In this document: piece by piece, positions 1 to 8,197 of the stretch
How positions within the stretch are numbered: the stretch's first letter is position 1
Layout of the letters: each line of letters begins with the position of its first letter
NCBI GenBank assembly: GCA_038528235.1
Contig: JBCBEX010000039.1
Coordinates: forward strand, 1 to 36,089
Source of the DNA: JBCBEX01 sp038528235
Lineage (GTDB): Bacteria; Bacteroidota; Rhodothermia; Rhodothermales; Rubricoccaceae
DNA: 36,089 nucleotides
Direction: 5' to 3'
Notes under the pieces: model-generated
What the model saw: only the letters and a program-made list of their open reading frames with translations
What the model was told of the DNA's origin: nothing
Database searches by the model: none
Program-made: the position numbers and the translations under genes

Positions 1-51
1 CGGCCTCTGCTGTTCTGCGGCCTCTGCTGTTCTGCGGCCTCTGCTGTTCCG
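1..51. repeat. 17-bp tandem repeat, three units, at window edge
   Basis: Three head-to-tail copies of a 17-bp unit beginning CGGCCTCTGC; the first two are identical and the third differs near its end. The array starts at the first base, so it may extend further left. No reading frame across it looks coding. It ends about 100 bp before the likely efp promoter. Confidence 0.85.
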
Positions 52-140
52 CCTTGGTCGCGTTTCCGCGCGAGTGTGGAGCGCTCGTTTCTGAACGGGG
101 CTACTCGCAGGATCTAGCCCATACGAGGACCACCTATGCA

Positions 141-188
141 GGGGCTTCGTTGGATGCCCCTCGGAAGACTGGATATATTGTCCAGTCT
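141..188 (+). promoter_or_regulatory. Candidate efp promoter with two overlapping dyads
   Basis: TTGGAT at 150-155 and TATATT at 174-179 are separated by 18 bp, a fair sigma70-like pair 41 bp before the efp start. The -10-like hexamer sits in the centre of a perfect 8-bp dyad (166-173 with 181-188, arms AGACTGGA/TCCAGTCT). A second 5-bp dyad, GGGGC/GCCCC (141-145 with 156-160), brackets the -35-like hexamer. The arrangement would suit a repressor or a leader hairpin. Bacteroidota promoters normally follow TTG and TAnnTTTG, so the promoter call itself is tentative. Confidence 0.4.
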
Positions 189-219
189 ATCCCTTTTGCA
201 CCGTATCCCCCCGCCAGGC

Positions 220-792
220 ATGGCTTCCACCCAGGACTTCCGCAACGGCTTCACCTTCTTCTGGAACGGCGACATCTGGAGCATCGTCGAGTTTCTCCAC
301 GTCAAGCCCGGCAAGGGCGGCGCGTTCGTGCGCACCAAGCTCAAGAACATCCGCTCGGGCAAGGTCGTCGACAACGTCTTCCGCGCCGGTGAGAAGGTCG
401 ACGAGGCCCGCGTTGAGCGCCGCTCCTACCAGTTCCTCTACGAGGACGACCTCGGCCTCCACCTCATGAACACGGACACCTACGAGCAGACCTCGCTCCC
501 GGCGAGCCAGGTCGAGGGCCGCGAGTTCATCAAGGAAGGCGGCGAGATCGACCTGCTCGTGAACGCGGCCACCGACGAGCCGCTCTCGGTCGAGATCCCG
601 CGCCACGTGCACCTCACGATCACGAAAACCGACCCTGGCCTCAAGGGCGATACGGCCACGGGCGCGACCAAGCCCGCCACGCTCGAAAGCGGGGCCACCG
701 TCAACGTGCCCCTCTTTCTCAACGAGGGCGACGTGATCCGCGTGGATACCACCGACGGCTCGTACATTGAGCGCGTAAGCACTGGCTCCTAG
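220..792 (+). CDS. efp: Elongation factor P
   Basis: EF-P binds the ribosome between the P and E sites and relieves stalling at consecutive prolines. The 190-residue product has the usual family length and layout: an N-terminal KOW-like domain with the conserved loop KPGKGGAF, in which Lys32 sits at the tip that is modified in many bacteria, followed by two OB-type domains. The C-terminal signature lies around LNEGDVIRVDTTDGSYIERV. The ATG at 220 is chosen because MASTQDFRNG matches the family N-terminus; the frame is open back to 136 but that extension looks unrelated. No lysine-modifying enzymes (EpmA/EpmB) are in the window. It is followed by accB, and efp-accB-accC order is common in bacteria. 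Confidence 0.97.
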   Translation: MASTQDFRNGFTFFWNGDIWSIVEFLHVKPGKGGAFVRTKLKNIRSGKVVDNVFRAGEKVDEARVERRSYQFLYEDDLGLHLMNTDTYEQTSLPASQVEGREFIKEGGEIDLLVNAATDEPLSVEIPRHVHLTITKTDPGLKGDTATGATKPATLESGATVNVPLFLNEGDVIRVDTTDGSYIERVSTGS

Positions 793-853
793 ACCGCGCG
801 CGCGGCCAGCAGCCCCCTCATCTCCCCCTCGCTCATCCCACCCCCTGCGCCCG

Positions 854-1450
854 ATGGACCTGACCCGCATCCAGGATCTGATTCGCCTCGTCAACGAGAG
901 CGGCGTCGCCGAAGTCGAAGTCGAGGAGAGCGGTGTGCGCATCGTGGTGCGCAAGCACGCGCCGCAGGTGTCCTACCAGCCGATGGGCGCCCCGGCGATG
1001 CCCTACATGATGCCGCCCCCGATGAGCGCCCCTCCCTTGGGCGGCGGCGCAATCCAGGCCCCGCAGGCATTCCCGTTCCCGACGGGCTATCCGCCGGCCT
1101 ACCCCGTCCAGGTCCCAACCGCAGGCACGCCGGTGGCTCCCCAGACGCCCCCAGCGCCCGCTGCCCCGCAAGCATCGACCGACACGAAGCCCGAATCCAG
1201 CGACGCGCCCGTCGACGGCACGCTCGTCCGCGCGCCCATCGTCGGGACGTTCTACAGCGCGCCCTCGCCTGACTCCGACCCCTTCGTGACCGTCGGCAGC
1301 GCCGTCAAGAAGGGCGACACGCTCTGCATCATCGAGGCGATGAAGCTCATGAACGAGATCGAGGCCGAGGTAAGCGGCACCGTCAAGCAGATCCTCGTCG
1401 ACAACGCCGAGCCGGTCGAGTACGACCAGCCGCTGTTCGTGATTGGCTAG
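854..1450 (+). CDS. accB: Acetyl-CoA carboxylase biotin carboxyl carrier protein
   Basis: This is the carrier subunit of acetyl-CoA carboxylase, moving the carboxyl group from biotin carboxylase to the carboxyltransferase in the first step of fatty-acid synthesis. The 198-residue protein has an N-terminal helix region (1-40), a flexible Pro/Ala/Met-rich linker (about 40-120) and a C-terminal biotinyl domain (about 123-198). The biotin attachment motif is EAMKLMNEIEAE with Lys164 as the acceptor. It lies 61 bp after efp and 67 bp before accC on the same strand, so co-transcription with accC is likely. No strong Shine-Dalgarno sequence is visible before the ATG. Confidence 0.97.
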   Translation: MDLTRIQDLIRLVNESGVAEVEVEESGVRIVVRKHAPQVSYQPMGAPAMPYMMPPPMSAPPLGGGAIQAPQAFPFPTGYPPAYPVQVPTAGTPVAPQTPPAPAAPQASTDTKPESSDAPVDGTLVRAPIVGTFYSAPSPDSDPFVTVGSAVKKGDTLCIIEAMKLMNEIEAEVSGTVKQILVDNAEPVEYDQPLFVIG

Positions 1451-1485
1451 AACCTGTCGTGCCCTGCGTGGAGGTTGCTAGCGAC

Positions 1486-1513
1486 CAACACGCAACACGC
1501 AACACGCAATACG
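1486..1513. repeat. 7-bp tandem repeat just before accC
   Basis: Four units of CAACACG, the last being CAATACG, end 4 bp before the accC start codon. There is no Shine-Dalgarno sequence between the repeat and the ATG. Similar CAC-rich short repeats occur before the iron permease gene and the acyl-CoA-binding protein gene. Confidence 0.8.
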
Positions 1514-1517
1514 TCGC

Positions 1518-2885
<1,368 letters not shown>

Positions 2886-2891
2886 TTGTCC

Positions 2892-2919
2892 TGGGTCGCA
2901 GGTCATGGGTCGCAGGCCA
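2892..2919. repeat. 14-bp direct repeat between accC and gcvH
   Basis: Two adjacent 14-bp units beginning TGGGTCGCAGG differ at one position and lie in the 82-bp gap between accC and gcvH. The gap also holds imperfect repeats of CCGTTG/CTTCAACCTT type. No promoter or terminator is evident. Confidence 0.7.
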
Positions 2920-2967
2920 GTCCTGGTCGGACCGTTGGCCGTTGACCTTCAACCTTCGACTTCTCTC

Positions 2968-3354
2968 ATGACTTTCCCCGACGACTGCCGCTACACCAAG
3001 GAGCACGAGTGGATCCGCCTCGACGGCGACACGGCCACCATCGGCATCACGGACTATGCGCAGAGCGAACTCGGCGACATCGTCTTCGTGGAGCTGCCTG
3101 AGGAAGGCGACCACTTCGACGCCGATGACGTGTTCGGCACGGTCGAGGCCGTGAAGACCGTCTCGGAGCTGTTCTGCCCCGTCGCCGGGACCATCGCCGC
3201 GGCCAACGAGGACCTCGAAGACGCGCCCGAGTCGGTCAACGAGGACGCCTACGGCGCGGGCTGGATGATCAAGCTCACACTCGACGACGTCGCCGACTTC
3301 GACAGCCTGATGAGCGCCGCCGACTACAAGCACATGATCGGCGCGGACAGCTAG
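2968..3354 (+). CDS. gcvH: Glycine cleavage system H protein
   Basis: This lipoyl carrier shuttles the aminomethyl group between the P and T proteins of glycine cleavage. The product has 128 residues, the normal size. The family start (F)PDDCRYTKEHEW, the lipoylation loop VEAVKTVSE with Lys63 as acceptor, and the tail GAGWMIKL are all present. The ATG at 2968 is chosen over an upstream in-frame GTG/ATG at 2905 because the latter would translate the repeat spacer. The other glycine-cleavage genes are not nearby, so here it is an isolated gcvH. Confidence 0.96.
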   Translation: MTFPDDCRYTKEHEWIRLDGDTATIGITDYAQSELGDIVFVELPEEGDHFDADDVFGTVEAVKTVSELFCPVAGTIAAANEDLEDAPESVNEDAYGAGWMIKLTLDDVADFDSLMSAADYKHMIGADS

Positions 3355-3447
3355 CCATTTCCGAGCAACACTGCGTGAGTGGGTGCTGTCTGGCAGATGG
3401 CACCCACTTGCTATTTCGTACCGCTTCTTCTTCACGCCCTCTCTCTT

Positions 3448-3530
3448 GTCATGCTGAACTTGATTCAGCATCTCACCGGAGCAGCAAAACATCTCAACCG
3501 TCAGAGATCCTGAATCAAGTTCAGGATGAC
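3448..3530. repeat. REP-type inverted doublet before guaA
   Basis: Two 27-bp arms (3448-3474 and 3504-3530) are inverted relative to each other around a 29-bp spacer. Each arm also folds on itself: ATGCTGAA/TTCAGCAT on the left and ATCCTGAA/TTCAGGAT on the right, each around a 5-nt loop. The arms differ at two positions that change together, so the local hairpins stay perfect. Translation of such elements gives the familiar spurious LNQVQDD and HPELDS peptides. It occupies most of the 227-bp gap between gcvH and guaA. Confidence 0.85.
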
Positions 3531-3581
3531 GGCAAAACTGCAGGGAGGCAGGGTGTTGCCTCTCGCCACCCATCCACCGCC

Positions 3582-5156
3582 ATGACCCACCAATCCGTCC
3601 TCATCCTCGACTTCGGGAGCCAGACCACGCAGCTCATCGCGCGGCGCGTGCGCGAGGCGGGCGTTTACTGCGAGATCCACCCCTGCACGACGCCCATCGC
3701 GGACCTCGCCGACGAGAGCACCATCGGCGTGATCCTCTCCGGCGGCCCGATGTCGGTCTACGACGACGGCGCGCCGCAGCTCGACCCCGACCTGCTCACG
3801 CGCACCCGCGCCGACGGCAGCCGGCTACCCGTGCTCGGCATCTGCTACGGCTTGCAGGCAATGGCGTTTGCGCTCGGCGGGGCTGTTGAGCCGTCGCAGC
3901 GGCGGGAATACGGCCGTGCGCACCTCATCGTCGGCGAGCCGCTCGGGCTCATGGCCGACGTGGAAGACGGCGCGCAGGTGTGGATGAGCCACGGCGACCA
4001 CCTCACGCGCCTCCCTGACGGCTTCCACCGCATCGCCCACACCGAGAACGCGCCCATCGCCGCTGTGCGCAGCGAGACGCATCCGTTCTACGGCGTGCAG
4101 TTTCACCCCGAGGTCGTCCACACGAAGGTCGGCGCGCAGATCCTGGAGAACTTCGTCCGCACCATCTGCGGCGGGCGCGGCGACTGGTCCGCGGCCAGCT
4201 TCATCGAGGAGCAGAAGGACAAGATTCGCGCGCAGGTCGGCGACGACCACGTCATCCTCGGCCTCTCGGGCGGCGTCGACTCGTCCGTAGCAGCGGTGCT
4301 CTTGCACGAGGCCCTCGGCGACCAGCTGACCTGCATCTTCGTCGACAACGGCCTGCTGCGCGCCGACGAGTTCGAGGAGGTCCAGCACACCTTCCGCGAC
4401 GGTTTTGATCTGGATCTCGTAGCCGTCGATGCCTCGGAGCGCTTCCTGCGCGAGTTAGAAGGCGTGACCGATCCCGAGCAGAAGCGCAAGATCATCGGGC
4501 GCGTCTTCGTGGAGGTCTTCGAGGACACGACGCACCAGATCGAGGAGCGCCTCGGCCAGAAGCCGTGCTTCCTGGCGCAGGGTACGCTCTACCCCGACGT
4601 GATCGAGAGCGTCTCGTTCAAGGGCGGTCCGAGCGTGACCATCAAGACGCACCACAACGTCGGCGGGCTGCCGGAGAAGCTCGGTTTTGAGCTCATCGAG
4701 CCGTTCCGCGAGCTGTTCAAGGACGAGGTCCGCGCCGTGGGCCGCGAACTCGGCGTGCCGGAGCTCATCATCAAGCGCCACCCGTTCCCGGGCCCCGGCC
4801 TCGCCGTGCGCATCCTCGGCGACGTGACCAAGGACAAGGCCGATCTCCTCCGCAAGGCCGATAAGATCTTTATCGACGAGTTGAAGGCGTCGGGGCTCTA
4901 CGATGAGACGTGGCAAGCCTTCGCCGTGCTGCTGCCCGTGCAGTCCGTCGGTGTGATGGGCGACTTCCGCACCTATGAGAACGCCGTCTGCCTCCGCGCC
5001 GTGACCAGCGTGGACGGCATGACCGCCGACTGGGCGCACCTGCCCTACGACTTCCTCGGGCGCGTCTCGAACCGCATCATCAACGAGGTGCGCGGCCTCA
5101 ACCGCGTCGCCTACGACATCTCCTCGAAGCCGCCCGCGACGATTGAGTGGGAGTAG
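3582..5156 (+). CDS. guaA: GMP synthase (glutamine-hydrolysing)
   Basis: It makes GMP from XMP, ATP and glutamine. The 524-residue protein carries a class I glutamine amidotransferase domain (about 1-200) with nucleophile Cys88 in GICYG and the His175/Glu177 pair in FHPEV, an ATP pyrophosphatase domain with the P-loop LSGGVDSS at 228-235, and the C-terminal dimerisation domain ending PPATIEWE. The start MTHQSVLILDFGSQ matches the family. The frame is open upstream to 3375, but that part translates the REP element and is not coding. A strong terminator lies about 100 bp downstream. Confidence 0.97.
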   Translation: MTHQSVLILDFGSQTTQLIARRVREAGVYCEIHPCTTPIADLADESTIGVILSGGPMSVYDDGAPQLDPDLLTRTRADGSRLPVLGICYGLQAMAFALGGAVEPSQRREYGRAHLIVGEPLGLMADVEDGAQVWMSHGDHLTRLPDGFHRIAHTENAPIAAVRSETHPFYGVQFHPEVVHTKVGAQILENFVRTICGGRGDWSAASFIEEQKDKIRAQVGDDHVILGLSGGVDSSVAAVLLHEALGDQLTCIFVDNGLLRADEFEEVQHTFRDGFDLDLVAVDASERFLRELEGVTDPEQKRKIIGRVFVEVFEDTTHQIEERLGQKPCFLAQGTLYPDVIESVSFKGGPSVTIKTHHNVGGLPEKLGFELIEPFRELFKDEVRAVGRELGVPELIIKRHPFPGPGLAVRILGDVTKDKADLLRKADKIFIDELKASGLYDETWQAFAVLLPVQSVGVMGDFRTYENAVCLRAVTSVDGMTADWAHLPYDFLGRVSNRIINEVRGLNRVAYDISSKPPATIEWE

Positions 5157-5188
5157 GGCGCGGCTGTTGTGCTTCGCAGAAACACCTG

Positions 5189-5234
5189 TGCAACGGTTGC
5201 AACTTTGTAACGGTTACACCGTGTGAGCATCACA
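5189..5234. promoter_or_regulatory. Array of three 13-bp palindromes (candidate operators)
   Basis: Three 13-bp palindromes lie in a row: TGCAACGGTTGCA (5189-5201), TGTAACGGTTACA (5206-5218) and TGTGAGCATCACA (5222-5234). The first two have perfect 6-bp arms around one central base; the third has 5-bp arms around three bases. All begin TG and end CA, with centres 17 and 16 bp apart. The first two resemble LacI-family operator halves, and the third has CRP-like TGTGA/TCACA arms with too short a spacer. They lie after guaA and ahead of the NYN RNase gene. Regulator and target are unknown. Confidence 0.55.
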
Positions 5235-5240
5235 TCAGCC

Positions 5241-5302
5241 CCGGTAGGGCCTTCGGGCTCGCCGGCCCCCGTTGGGTTACGATCCGGCGGGTTTTTTATT
5301 TT
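5241..5302 (+). terminator. Intrinsic terminator with a competing UUCG hairpin
   Basis: The stem CTCGCCGG (5258-5265) pairs with CCGGCGGG (5284-5291) with one G-U pair and runs straight into TTTTTTATTTT (5292-5302), a classic intrinsic terminator for guaA. A second hairpin, CCGG plus GGGCC-TTCG-GGCTC plus CCGG (5241-5265), has a cUUCGg tetraloop and uses the same left arm, so the two folds exclude each other. The overlap is seen in sequence; use as an attenuator for the next gene is inference. Confidence 0.75.
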
Positions 5303-5310
5303 ACGCGGTT

Positions 5311-5952
5311 ATGATCGACCGCGTGACCTTTCTCGTGGACGGGTTTAACCTGTATCACTCGCTAAAAAACGCCGACCGTGACCTCGGCGGTGCAACCACC
5401 CGATGGCTAGACCTGGAGGCGCTCTGCCGCTTCCACCTCTACCTGTTCGGGACGAACGCTAGGCTCACAGAGGTCCACTATATCTCCGCGCTCGCGCGGC
5501 ATCTCGAAGCGACGAACCCGGACGTGACGGCGCGGCACCGGCGCTACCTCCACTGCCTGCGGGAGACCGGCGTGCAGGTGCACCTCAATCGCTTCAAGAA
5601 GAAGACTACGCGGTGCGCCGTGTGTAGTGCGAAGAACAAGCATTACGAGGAGAAGGGGACCGATGTGGCGCTCGCCGTGAAGCTCCTCGAACTGCTCATT
5701 CGCGACGCTTGCGCCACGGTCGTGCTCGTCACTGGTGACACGGACCTAGCGCCTGCTGTTCGCGCTGCGCAGTCGCTCTTCCCACAAAAACGCGTCGCGT
5801 TTGCGTTTCCCTACAAGCGCAAGAACAAGGAGCTAGCGAAGCTTGCGCCCGACTCGTTTGTCATTGGCGCAAAGCAGTACGTGCAGCATCAACTCGCCGA
5901 CCCGTTTCGACTCGCGAACGGAACACAACTCGCCAAGCCGCCGACGTGGTGA
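5311..5952 (+). CDS. NYN domain (LabA/DUF88-like) RNase-type protein
   Basis: A 213-residue protein of the NYN superfamily, which has a PIN-like nuclease fold and acts on RNA in characterised members. Visible signatures are VDGFNLYHS near the N-terminus (acidic Asp10), EEKGTDVALAVKLLEL in the middle, and VLVTGDTDLAPAVRAAQ, which together supply the acidic metal-binding residues. A CAVC pair just before EEKGTDV may be part of a small zinc or redox site. The ATG at 5311 follows the terminator; an upstream in-frame start at 5272 would translate the terminator itself. Codons such as CTA, AAA, TAT and AGG are commoner here than in neighbouring genes, hinting at transfer. Its target is unknown. Confidence 0.85.
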   Translation: MIDRVTFLVDGFNLYHSLKNADRDLGGATTRWLDLEALCRFHLYLFGTNARLTEVHYISALARHLEATNPDVTARHRRYLHCLRETGVQVHLNRFKKKTTRCAVCSAKNKHYEEKGTDVALAVKLLELLIRDACATVVLVTGDTDLAPAVRAAQSLFPQKRVAFAFPYKRKNKELAKLAPDSFVIGAKQYVQHQLADPFRLANGTQLAKPPTW

Positions 5953-5980
5953 CGACATAGCCGCGCGGTATTTTTAGCGT

Positions 5981-8167
5981 ATGGCCGACTCCTCGCCCAA
6001 GCAATCCGCCGCGCTCGAACGCGCACCGAAAGCCCCCGACGGCACGGTGCTCGATCCCCACGACCCGCGCGTGCTCGACGTGCCCATCGCGGACCTGCCG
6101 CGCGTCGGCGAGCGCCGGTCGGCCCCGCTCGTGAAGGCGGGCGTGAAGACCTTCGGCGACCTCTTCCGCTTCTACCCGCGCCGCTACCTCGACCGCTCGA
6201 CGGTCACGCCGATCAACGACCTCGTCGAAGGGCTGAATGAGGCCGTCACGATCGTCGGGCGCGTGGCAGCGAAGGGCGTCGTGCCGGGGCGCGGCTCGAT
6301 GCGGCTGGAGGTGCGCTTCCAGGACGACTCCGGTGGCACGCTCAAGGCGGTGTGGTTTCGCGGCGCGAAGTGGATCGGCAAGCAGTTCGACCAGGGCGGG
6401 CTCTACGCCGTCCACGGCAAGGTCGAGAAGTACGGCCGCACGTTCTCAATGGCGCACCCCGACTTCGACCGGCTCGACGCCGAGGGCGCGGCGCTCGACA
6501 CGGGGCGCATCATCCCGCTCTACCCCGGCGGCGCGGCGTTCGACAAGGTCAACCTCACGAGCCGTGCGCTCCGGCGGCATATCTACGAGCTGTTCAAGAC
6601 CCACGGCCTCGCCCTCCCGGAGGTGCTGCCCGACTGGATGCGCGAGGCGTACGACCTCATCGACGGCCGCGTGGCGCTGCGAGCCATCCACTTTCCGAAG
6701 GACAGCGGCGAGCTAGGCCGCGCCAAGCGCCGCCTCAAGTTCGAGGAGCTTTTTTTCCTGCAACTCCTCCTCGCACTCACTCACGAGAAGAAGCAAGCCA
6801 TCGCGGGGCCCATGCTCGGCGGGCCGGGCGCCTACACGCGGCAGTTCATCGACGAGGTGCTGCCGTTCACCCTCACCGGCGCGCAGCAGCGGGCGCTCGA
6901 CGAGATCGCCGCCGACACCGCACGCGGCGTGCAAATGAACCGCCTCGTCCAGGGCGACGTTGGCTCCGGCAAAACCGTTGTCGGCGTCGGCGCGATGCTG
7001 ATGGCGCTCGACGCGGGCTACCAGGCCGCGTTCATGGCCCCGACGGAGATCCTCGCCGAGCAGCACTACGCGAACCTGCAATCCTACTTCGAGCCGCTGG
7101 GCTTGCAGGTCCACCTGCTGATTGGCGGGCAGCGCAAGGCGTGGCGCACCGAGGTGCTGGACGACCTCCGCGAGGGCCGCGTCCCGTTCGTCGTCGGCAC
7201 CCACGCCATCATCGAGGACCACGTCGAGTTCGAGCGCCTCGGCCTCGCGATCATCGACGAGCAGCACCGCTTCGGCGTCATGCAGCGCGCGAAGATGTTC
7301 CGCAAGGGCCTCCGCCCGCACATGCTCCTGATGACGGCCACGCCTATCCCGCGCTCCCTCGCGATGACCGTCTACGGCGACCTCGACGTGACCATCATCG
7401 ACGAGCGCCCGGCGGGCCGCAAGCCGATCCAGACGCAGCTCTACACCGAGAAGCGCCGCGAGGACGCCTACGCGTTCATCAAGAAGCAGCTGCGCGAGGG
7501 GCGGCAAGCCTACGTCGTCTACCCGCTCGTGGAGGAGTCAGAGGCGGAGATGCTCGCCGAGATCAAGGACGCCGAGAACGGGGCCGCCGAACTCGCCGAG
7601 CGCTTCCGCCCCTACCGCGTCGAGCTGGTCCACGGGCGGATGCTACCCTACGAGAAGGACGAGGCGATGCAGCGCTTCAAGAACCGCGAGGCCGATCTCC
7701 TGGTCGCGACGACGGTGATCGAGGTGGGCGTGGACGTGCCCAACGCGACGATCATGGTGATCGAGCACGCCGAGCGCTTTGGGCTGGCGCAGCTCCACCA
7801 GCTCCGCGGGCGCGTCGGGCGCGGGGCCGACCAGTCGTACTGCTTCCTGATGGCGTCCTACAAGCGCTCCGCCGAGGCCGAGGAGCGCCTCCAGGCGATG
7901 GTGGACACCGACGACGGCTTCAAGATCTCCGAGATCGACCTCAAGCTGCGCGGCGCGGGCGACTTCTTCGGCACGCGCCAGAGCGGCCTGCCCGACCTCA
8001 AGATCGCGGACATCGTGCAGGACCAGGACATCCTGCAGGCCGCCCGCGCCGCCGCCTTCGCGCTCGTGGAGCGGGACTCGAAGCTGGAGCAGCCCGAGCA
8101 CCAAACGCTGCGAGATCACTTCGCCAAGAGCGCGCCCAAGAGTCTGGGGTTTGCCCGGGTGGGGTAG
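5981..8167 (+). CDS. recG: ATP-dependent DNA helicase RecG
   Basis: RecG remodels stalled replication forks and branch-migrates Holliday junctions. The 728-residue protein has an N-terminal wedge/OB-fold region (about 40-170), helicase motif I GDVGSGKT (325-332), motif II DEQH (426-429), motif III MTATPIPRSLAMTVYGDLD and the C-terminal RecG region with LHQLRGRVGRG and LKLRGAGDFFGTRQSGLPDLK. It starts 28 bp after the NYN gene on the same strand, so the two could be co-transcribed. It converges with the next gene, with only 30 bp between stops and no clear terminator. The first 30 residues are poorly conserved, so a slightly later start cannot be excluded. Confidence 0.97.
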   Translation: MADSSPKQSAALERAPKAPDGTVLDPHDPRVLDVPIADLPRVGERRSAPLVKAGVKTFGDLFRFYPRRYLDRSTVTPINDLVEGLNEAVTIVGRVAAKGVVPGRGSMRLEVRFQDDSGGTLKAVWFRGAKWIGKQFDQGGLYAVHGKVEKYGRTFSMAHPDFDRLDAEGAALDTGRIIPLYPGGAAFDKVNLTSRALRRHIYELFKTHGLALPEVLPDWMREAYDLIDGRVALRAIHFPKDSGELGRAKRRLKFEELFFLQLLLALTHEKKQAIAGPMLGGPGAYTRQFIDEVLPFTLTGAQQRALDEIAADTARGVQMNRLVQGDVGSGKTVVGVGAMLMALDAGYQAAFMAPTEILAEQHYANLQSYFEPLGLQVHLLIGGQRKAWRTEVLDDLREGRVPFVVGTHAIIEDHVEFERLGLAIIDEQHRFGVMQRAKMFRKGLRPHMLLMTATPIPRSLAMTVYGDLDVTIIDERPAGRKPIQTQLYTEKRREDAYAFIKKQLREGRQAYVVYPLVEESEAEMLAEIKDAENGAAELAERFRPYRVELVHGRMLPYEKDEAMQRFKNREADLLVATTVIEVGVDVPNATIMVIEHAERFGLAQLHQLRGRVGRGADQSYCFLMASYKRSAEAEERLQAMVDTDDGFKISEIDLKLRGAGDFFGTRQSGLPDLKIADIVQDQDILQAARAAAFALVERDSKLEQPEHQTLRDHFAKSAPKSLGFARVG

Positions 8168-8197
8168 CTGATGCGCACGATCACGGTACGAATGGCC

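Noticed and set aside
3375..3581. N-terminal extension of guaA
   Set aside because: It translates the REP element into the familiar spurious ILNQVQDD-type peptide; the family start is at 3582.
5222..5234. CRP binding site
   Set aside because: TGTGA/TCACA arms are present, but the spacer is 3 bp instead of 6, so a standard CRP site is not supported.
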